From positions 27,867 through 91,866 of the forward strand of contig JAJVIG010000022.1 in assembly GCA_022072145.1 (NCBI GenBank): a stretch of 64,000 nucleotides of DNA, read 5' to 3'. Shown here in pieces: positions 59,954-64,000 of this stretch. Each line of letters starts with the position of its first letter. The first letter of the stretch is position 1. The stretch comes from Pseudomonadales bacterium (GTDB lineage: Bacteria; Pseudomonadota; Gammaproteobacteria; Pseudomonadales; UBA5518). Position numbers and translations under genes: made by a program. Below the pieces are notes generated by a model that saw only the letters and a program-made list of their open reading frames with translations, was not told the origin of the DNA and did not search any database.

Positions 59954-61285
59954 TCAGGACGCGGGCCCGGGCGTATCGGCGGCCAGCGGCAGCCGGATCG
60001 AGACACTCAGCCCGCCCTGCACCGCACGCCCGAGCGCCAGCTCGCCGTGGTACGCGGCGACGATGTCGCCGACGATCGCCAGTCCCAGGCCGTGACCGGG
60101 CGTCTGTTCGTCGAGCCGTGAGCCGCGGGTGAGCGCGTCCGTGGCGCGGTCTTCCGCGATGCCTGGCCCGTCGTCGCCGACCTCGATCAGCACCTGCCGC
60201 GGCAGACACACGATCCGCAGCGCTACGCTGGCGCGCGCCCACTTGCAGGCGTTGTCGAGCAGGTTGCCGAGCAACTCCAGCATGTCGTCGCGTTCGAGCG
60301 GCAGGCTGGACGCGGGGGCCTCCCAGGTGATCGTCAGGTCGCGCCGGTGGGCCTGGCGCAGCGCCTGTACCAGCAACGGGATCTCCTCGCGCGGCGCGAA
60401 ACGCGGCGCCCCACGCGCGGCGCCGGCGGTACGCGCGCGCCCGAGTTCGCGCCCGATGCGCTGCTGCATCTGCGCGAGCTGCTCCTGCAGGCGGCTGCGC
60501 AGCGGATCGTCGGCGCGCTCGGCGAGCGCGAGCAGCACCGCGAGCGGGGTCTTCAGCGCGTGGCCGAGGTTGCCCAGCGCCTGGCGCGAGCGCGCCAGCG
60601 ATTGCGCGGTGTGCGCGAGCAGGCGGTTGATCTCGGCGACCAGCGCCTGCAGTTCGACGGGTACCGCGTCGTCGAGCCGGTCGCGGCGGCCTTCGGCGAG
60701 TTCCTGCACCTGCCGGCGCGCCCGCTGCAGCGGCGCCAGCGCGGCGTGGCGAATCCAGGCCCGCTGGATCGCGGTCAGCAGCACCACGGTCGCCGCGCCC
60801 AGTCCCAGCAGCAGCAGCCCGATGCGGCGGAAATCGGCCAGCAGCGGCGCGACGTCGGCGGCGACGATCACCGCGATCGCCTCGCCGTGGCGGCGATAGT
60901 CCGCACGCAGGCACAGCAGGCGCTGTCCGCGCGGTCCGGCGATCAGCCCGGGTACGGCGCCGGCGGTGGCCGGCAGCTGCAGTTCGTGGTCCCACAGCGA
61001 GCGCGATCGCCAGCTGCCGCGCGCTGACTGCACGACGAAATAACGCCCCGACAGCGGCCGCTCGAACACGCGTGGCAGGTGCTGCGGATCGATCCACGGT
61101 CCCTGCGGGCCGGACTGGATCGCGGCCAGCACGCTGCGTGCGTCGTCCTCGAGCAGCCCGAGCGCGTGCTCGCGCAGCGCGCGCTCGAACAGCAGCGAGG
61201 CGACCAGCGCCAGTACCCCGGCCGCGAGCAGCAGGCTGGTGGCGAGCCCGATGGCGAGCCGACGTCCGATCGACGCGCCGGCCAT
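59954..61285 (-). CDS. Sensor histidine kinase (PhoQ-like)
   Basis: A 443-residue two-helix membrane sensor. Helices at about 11-33 and 156-174 enclose a periplasmic domain of some 120 residues. After a HAMP-like stretch the H box is LGNLGHALKTPLAVL with the phosphorylated His242, in the PhoQ/HPK3c style. The N box is LGNLLDNACKWA, and the G boxes are DDGPGIAED and GHGLGLAIVGDI. It starts one base after the response-regulator stop, so it is co-translated with it. The two PepSY proteins encoded upstream in the same operon suggest a signal at the periplasmic face such as a cation, peptide or envelope stress. Confidence 0.93.
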   Translation of the reverse strand: MAGASIGRRLAIGLATSLLLAAGVLALVASLLFERALREHALGLLEDDARSVLAAIQSGPQGPWIDPQHLPRVFERPLSGRYFVVQSARGSWRSRSLWDHELQLPATAGAVPGLIAGPRGQRLLCLRADYRRHGEAIAVIVAADVAPLLADFRRIGLLLLGLGAATVVLLTAIQRAWIRHAALAPLQRARRQVQELAEGRRDRLDDAVPVELQALVAEINRLLAHTAQSLARSRQALGNLGHALKTPLAVLLALAERADDPLRSRLQEQLAQMQQRIGRELGRARTAGAARGAPRFAPREEIPLLVQALRQAHRRDLTITWEAPASSLPLERDDMLELLGNLLDNACKWARASVALRIVCLPRQVLIEVGDDGPGIAEDRATDALTRGSRLDEQTPGHGLGLAIVGDIVAAYHGELALGRAVQGGLSVSIRLPLAADTPGPAS

Positions 61286-61966
61286 TCAGCCGTCACCGGT
61301 GTGCGTGCTGTCGCGCAGCCGGTAGCCCAGCCCGCGCCGTGTCTCGATCGCCGCCCGCCCCAGCTTGCGGCGCAGCCGGTTCACCAGCACCTCGACCACG
61401 TTGCTGTCGCGTTCGGTCTCGCCGTCGTACAGGTGCTCCTCGATCGCGGCGCGCGACAGCAGGCGTCCGGGGTTCAGCATCAGCAGGCGCAGCAGACGGA
61501 ACTCGGCGGCACTCAGCTCGACCGTCTCCGGCCCGACGTCGACGCATTTGCGTTCCTCGTCGAGCGTCAACCCGCCCGCGCTGAGGCGCGGTGTATTGAC
61601 GGTGCCGTGGCGGTGGCGCAGCAGCGCGCGCACGCGCAGCAGCAGTTCGTCGGGGTGGAACGGTTTGGGCAGGTAGTCGTCGGCGCCGGCGCGCAGGCCC
61701 GCGATGCGGTCGGCGAAGCTGTCGCGCGCGGTGAGGATGAGCACGGCCAGCGGCAATCCGGTGCGCCGCCAGTCGCCGAGCACGTCCATGCCACTGCGCC
61801 CGGGCAGGCCGAGGTCGAGGATCGCGAGATCGTAGTCGCCGTCGTGGGCGCGCACGGTGGCATCGCGCCCGTCGACGACCCAGTCCACCGCGTAACCCTC
61901 GGCGCGCAGCCGCGCTGCCAGTTCGTCGGCCAGCGCGACGTTGTCCTCGACCAGCAGCAGGCGCAT
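61286..61966 (-). CDS. OmpR/PhoP-family response regulator
   Basis: A 226-residue regulator with an N-terminal receiver and a C-terminal winged helix. The acidic pocket is LLVEDN and the phosphorylated residue is Asp51 in [15 protein letters not shown]; the conserved Thr and Lys lie in LILTARDSF and [14 protein letters not shown]. The DNA-binding half has [20 protein letters not shown] and [18 protein letters not shown], typical of the OmpR group. The start overlaps the stop of the upstream PepSY gene by ATGA. It forms a two-component pair with the kinase that follows. Confidence 0.95.
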   Translation of the reverse strand: MRLLLVEDNVALADELAARLRAEGYAVDWVVDGRDATVRAHDGDYDLAILDLGLPGRSGMDVLGDWRRTGLPLAVLILTARDSFADRIAGLRAGADDYLPKPFHPDELLLRVRALLRHRHGTVNTPRLSAGGLTLDEERKCVDVGPETVELSAAEFRLLRLLMLNPGRLLSRAAIEEHLYDGETERDSNVVEVLVNRLRRKLGRAAIETRRGLGYRLRDSTHTGDG

Positions 61967-62271
61967 CAGTCCTCCGCCTCGTCGCTGAGCAGCGTGCCGC
62001 TCCGCGCGTCGAACTCGAGTTCACGCACCTCGCCGTCGGCGGTCAGGATTTCGAGCTCGTAGACCAGCGCACCGTCCTCGCGCTCGAGTTCCGCCTCGAG
62101 CAGCGTGGCGTCCGGGTGCAGCACGAACGCGCGCCCGAGGAGTTTCTCGAGCGCGAGCAGTTCGCCGCCGCGGCGCAGCCGCAGCGCCTCCTCGTGACCG
62201 ATGTCGCGCGCGCTGCCGGGTACGGCGAACACAAACAGGGTCGCCGTCGCCACCACGAGCCGCGCGCGCAT
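61966..62271 (-). CDS. PepSY-domain protein, second
   Basis: A 101-residue exported protein: signal peptide at 1-21 or so ([22 protein letters not shown]), then one PepSY-like domain ([55 protein letters not shown]). It is a diverged paralogue of the gene 5 nt upstream. PepSY domains inhibit proteases or bind ligands in the periplasm. In the operon it precedes the response regulator and overlaps it by ATGA, so a role as sensor accessory is plausible. Confidence 0.85.
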   Translation of the reverse strand: MRARLVVATATLFVFAVPGSARDIGHEEALRLRRGGELLALEKLLGRAFVLHPDATLLEAELEREDGALVYELEILTADGEVRELEFDARSGTLLSDEAED

Positions 62272-62276
62272 CGGTT

Positions 62277-62588
62277 TCAGTCGTCCCGGCGGTCTTTGAG
62301 GACCTCGCCGGTGGCGGCATCGACGTCGATGTTCCATTCCTTGCCCTGCGGGTCGCGCAGTTCCACCTTGTAGACGTGGCGGCCGTAGACCTCTTCGAGT
62401 TCGGTTTCGTGGATCTTCGCGTCCGGGTGCCTGGCCTGGGCAGCGGCGTTCAGTTCGTCGAAGGACTTGACCTTGCCTTCCTGCAGCAGCCGCACCGCCT
62501 GGTCCGGGCCGAGTTCCTGGCCGGCGAAGGCGAGTCCCGAGGCGACGAGAAGCGTGGCGGTGGCGATACGTGATGCAAGCGTGTTCAT
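62277..62588 (-). CDS. PepSY-domain protein, first
   Basis: A 103-residue exported protein with a signal peptide (MNTLASRIATATLLVASGLA, cleavage near AFAG) and one PepSY domain: AVRLLQEGKVKSFDELNAAA, HPDAKIHETELEEVYGRHVY, KVELRDPQGKEWNIDVDAAT, then GEVLKDRRDD. It is the first gene of the PepSY-PepSY-regulator-kinase unit. Similar small PepSY genes accompany PhoPQ-like systems in other proteobacteria. An AGGAGT ribosome site precedes the ATG. Confidence 0.9.
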   Translation of the reverse strand: MNTLASRIATATLLVASGLAFAGQELGPDQAVRLLQEGKVKSFDELNAAAQARHPDAKIHETELEEVYGRHVYKVELRDPQGKEWNIDVDAATGEVLKDRRDD

Positions 62589-62677
62589 GGGGGTACTCCT
62601 GGTTCGCTGTCGTTGCCCCGATGGCAACGCCTGCAGACTAGCGAGGCTCGCTGAACCGAAACTGAACGCGGCGCCGT

Positions 62678-63088
62678 TCAGCGATGGTACTCGCCCATCG
62701 CTTCGGGCTGGCGCAGCAGTTCCAGCACGCGCAGCGTGATCGCGCGCCCGCCCGGCACCTGCCAGGCGATCGACTGTCCGACCGCCAACCCGAGCAGCGC
62801 GCTGCCGATCGGCGCGAGCACCGACACCGTGCCGGGCTGGCCGGCACCGTCCGGATAGACCAGCGTCAGCTCGTACTGGCGGCCGCTGCTGTCGTCGGTG
62901 AAACGCACGGTGGAATTCATGGTGACGATGTCCGGAGGCATCTGCTGCGGATCGACTACGGTGGCGCGGTCGAGTTCGGCCTGCAGCGCGTCCATGCCAG
63001 GCAGGTGGCGCGCGGCGTCGGTGTTCAGGCAGCGTTCGATGCGCTCCAGGTCCAGGCTGGAGACGGTGATCGGCGGCGGTGTCGGCAT
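62678..63088 (-). CDS. rnk: Rnk-type regulator of nucleoside diphosphate kinase
   Basis: A 136-residue protein: an N-terminal helical part (SSLDLERIERCLNT, ALQAELDRATVVDPQQMP) and a C-terminal GreA/GreB-like FKBP fold (DIVTMNSTVRFTDDSSGRQY, ELTLVYPD, VSVLAPIGSALLGLAVGQSI). This is the Rnk family, which interacts with RNA polymerase as a Gre-like factor and affects nucleoside diphosphate kinase levels. The start at 63088 has GAGGAATG upstream. It is transcribed in the same direction as the PepSY operon but separated by 89 bp. Confidence 0.9.
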   Translation of the reverse strand: MPTPPPITVSSLDLERIERCLNTDAARHLPGMDALQAELDRATVVDPQQMPPDIVTMNSTVRFTDDSSGRQYELTLVYPDGAGQPGTVSVLAPIGSALLGLAVGQSIAWQVPGGRAITLRVLELLRQPEAMGEYHR

Positions 63089-63203
63089 GGTGCATTCCTC
63101 TGCGGGTTCGGGTGGCCCCGTGCGAACGACGACGCGGCGGTCGCTCGCTGGGCGGCTGCCGGTGAAATTCGCGCGGGATGGGCGCATGGTAACCCCGTGC
63201 CGC

Positions 63204-64000
63204 TCAGGAATCGAGCGTGCGCCTGAACCGTCGCAGCGCGATCGCCGCCACCACCAGCAGGAACAGCAGCAGCGGGAGCGTATGCGGCGCGATGTCGGCG
63301 AAGCCCGCGCCCTTCAGCATGATGCCACGCACGATGCGCAGGATGTGCGTGAGCGGCAGCAGCTCGCCCAGCGCCTGCGCCCAGCCGGGCATGCCGCGGA
63401 ACGGGAACATGAAGCCCGAGAGCAGGATCGACGGCAGGAAGAAGAACAGCGTCATCTGCATCGCCTGCATCTGGTTGCGCGCGACCGTCGAGATCAGGTA
63501 CCCGAGCGTGGCCACGCAGGCGATGAACAGCGCGAGCATCGCGAACAGCAGCGCGTAGGATCCGAGCATCGGCACGTGGAACACACCGTGTGCGACCGAC
63601 AGGATGATCAGCACCTGCAGCGCGCCCATGCCGGTGTACGGCAGCACCTTGCCGAGCATCACCTCGAGCGGGGTGACCGGCATCGCGAGCAGGTTTTCCA
63701 TGGTGCCGCGCTCGGATTCGCGCGTCAGCGCCAGCGCCGGCATCATCACCATCGTCATCGTGAGGATCACGCCGAGCAGCCCCGGGACGGTGTTGTACTG
63801 CGAGATGCCCTCGGGGTTGTAGCGCCGGTGCGTGAGGAGCTCGAACGGCGGTTCGCCGGCGGGCAGGCCGGCCGGCGCGAGCCGTTCGTGCGCGAGCGCG
63901 CCGTGCACCAGCGCGCCGGCAGCCGCGATCGCGTTCGATGCCGCCGCGGGGTCGGTGGCGTCGGCCTCGAGCAGCACGCGCGGGCGCTCGCCGCGCAGCA
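63204..64000 (-). CDS. ABC-2 type transporter permease, C-terminal part
   Basis: The 5' end lies beyond the right edge; the reading frame stays open to base 64000. The visible 265 or so residues begin in the periplasmic loop (GERPRVLLEADATDPAAAS, RRYNPEGISQYNTVPGLLG). They continue with five or six helices, including VILTMTMVMMPALALTRE and ALFIACVATLGYLISTVARN. ERGTMENLLAMPVTPLEVML and FMFPFRGMPGWAQALGELLP are the ABC-2 signature. It resembles the permeases of YhhJ/YbhR-type exporters, which usually pair with an ATPase gene upstream and an HlyD-like membrane fusion protein. It would export drugs or lipids across the inner membrane. Confidence 0.88.
   Translation of the reverse strand, partial: LRGERPRVLLEADATDPAAASNAIAAAGALVHGALAHERLAPAGLPAGEPPFELLTHRRYNPEGISQYNTVPGLLGVILTMTMVMMPALALTRESERGTMENLLAMPVTPLEVMLGKVLPYTGMGALQVLIILSVAHGVFHVPMLGSYALLFAMLALFIACVATLGYLISTVARNQMQAMQMTLFFFLPSILLSGFMFPFRGMPGWAQALGELLPLTHILRIVRGIMLKGAGFADIAPHTLPLLLFLLVVAAIALRRFRRTLDS

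Noticed and set aside
1..64000. Search by eye for tRNA, rRNA, riboswitches, insertion sequences, integrases and prophage genes
   Set aside because: I found none that I could support. Small structured RNAs could still have been missed without a covariance search.

Overview
This is a compact, high-GC chromosomal segment (G+C visibly around 70 percent) from a gammaproteobacterium. The lineage is inferred from gene content: AceK, malate synthase G, RraA, HtpX, Rnk, PpnP and an MltD-like transglycosylase are typical of that class. The many SDR, crotonase, CaiB, LLM-flavin and wax-ester-synthase genes suggest an aerobic specialist in lipids, steroids or hydrocarbons. I see no rRNA, tRNA, CRISPR array, transposase, integrase or phage gene. 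Genes are closely packed and often overlap by ATGA or GTGA.

Layout. 1-2.1 kb: the start of an LpxL-like acyltransferase, divergent from an ELM1-family protein and a membrane protein. 2.1-8.4 kb: two large RTX (calcium-binding repeat) proteins, a tandem duplication of a [ppnP 3' part - RTX gene - terminator] unit that left a broken ppnP copy between them. 8.5-23.8 kb: CoA and lipid metabolism (DUF35/thiolase pair, crotonase, wax ester synthase, CaiB transferase, two LLM oxidoreductases), plus SelO, an MFS carrier, alanine dehydrogenase and a TetR regulator. 23.8-27.3 kb: a three-gene periplasmic haem operon (cytochrome c4-like, diheme peroxidase, beta-helix/cytochrome c fusion) behind a probable operator. 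27.3-29.5 kb: a lytic transglycosylase and a class II aldolase.

29.6-39.0 kb: a TonB receptor followed by the glyoxylate bypass (AceK, malate synthase G, LysR regulator, isocitrate lyase, RraA). 39.0-45.6 kb: gamma-glutamyltransferase, HtpX, a TetR gene with a small partner, and a divergent gamma-glutamyl-polyamine oxidase/synthetase pair. 45.7-52.8 kb: Nudix, HAD, two SDRs, an NTF2-like protein, an old-yellow-enzyme relative and a third LLM oxidoreductase. 52.8-59.0 kb: a PerM-type membrane protein, then a complete four-gene type II DMSO-reductase-family molybdoenzyme in ebdABCD order. 59.2-64 kb: an SDR, a PepSY-PepSY-response regulator-kinase operon, Rnk and the end of an ABC-2 permease.

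How it fits together. CoA-thioester and flavin enzymes would shorten or modify lipids. The molybdoenzyme could hydroxylate an unactivated C-H bond of a hydrocarbon or steroid side chain. The glyoxylate bypass would assimilate the resulting acetyl-CoA, and the wax ester synthase would store the surplus. This pathway reading is inference; the individual family assignments are much firmer. The most unusual items are a pair of dispersed hairpin repeats whose arms differ in a matched way while their 64-nt loops are nearly identical, the haem operon with its beta-helix/cytochrome fusion, the unassigned molybdoenzyme whose haem subunit lacks a visible signal peptide, and the RTX duplication.
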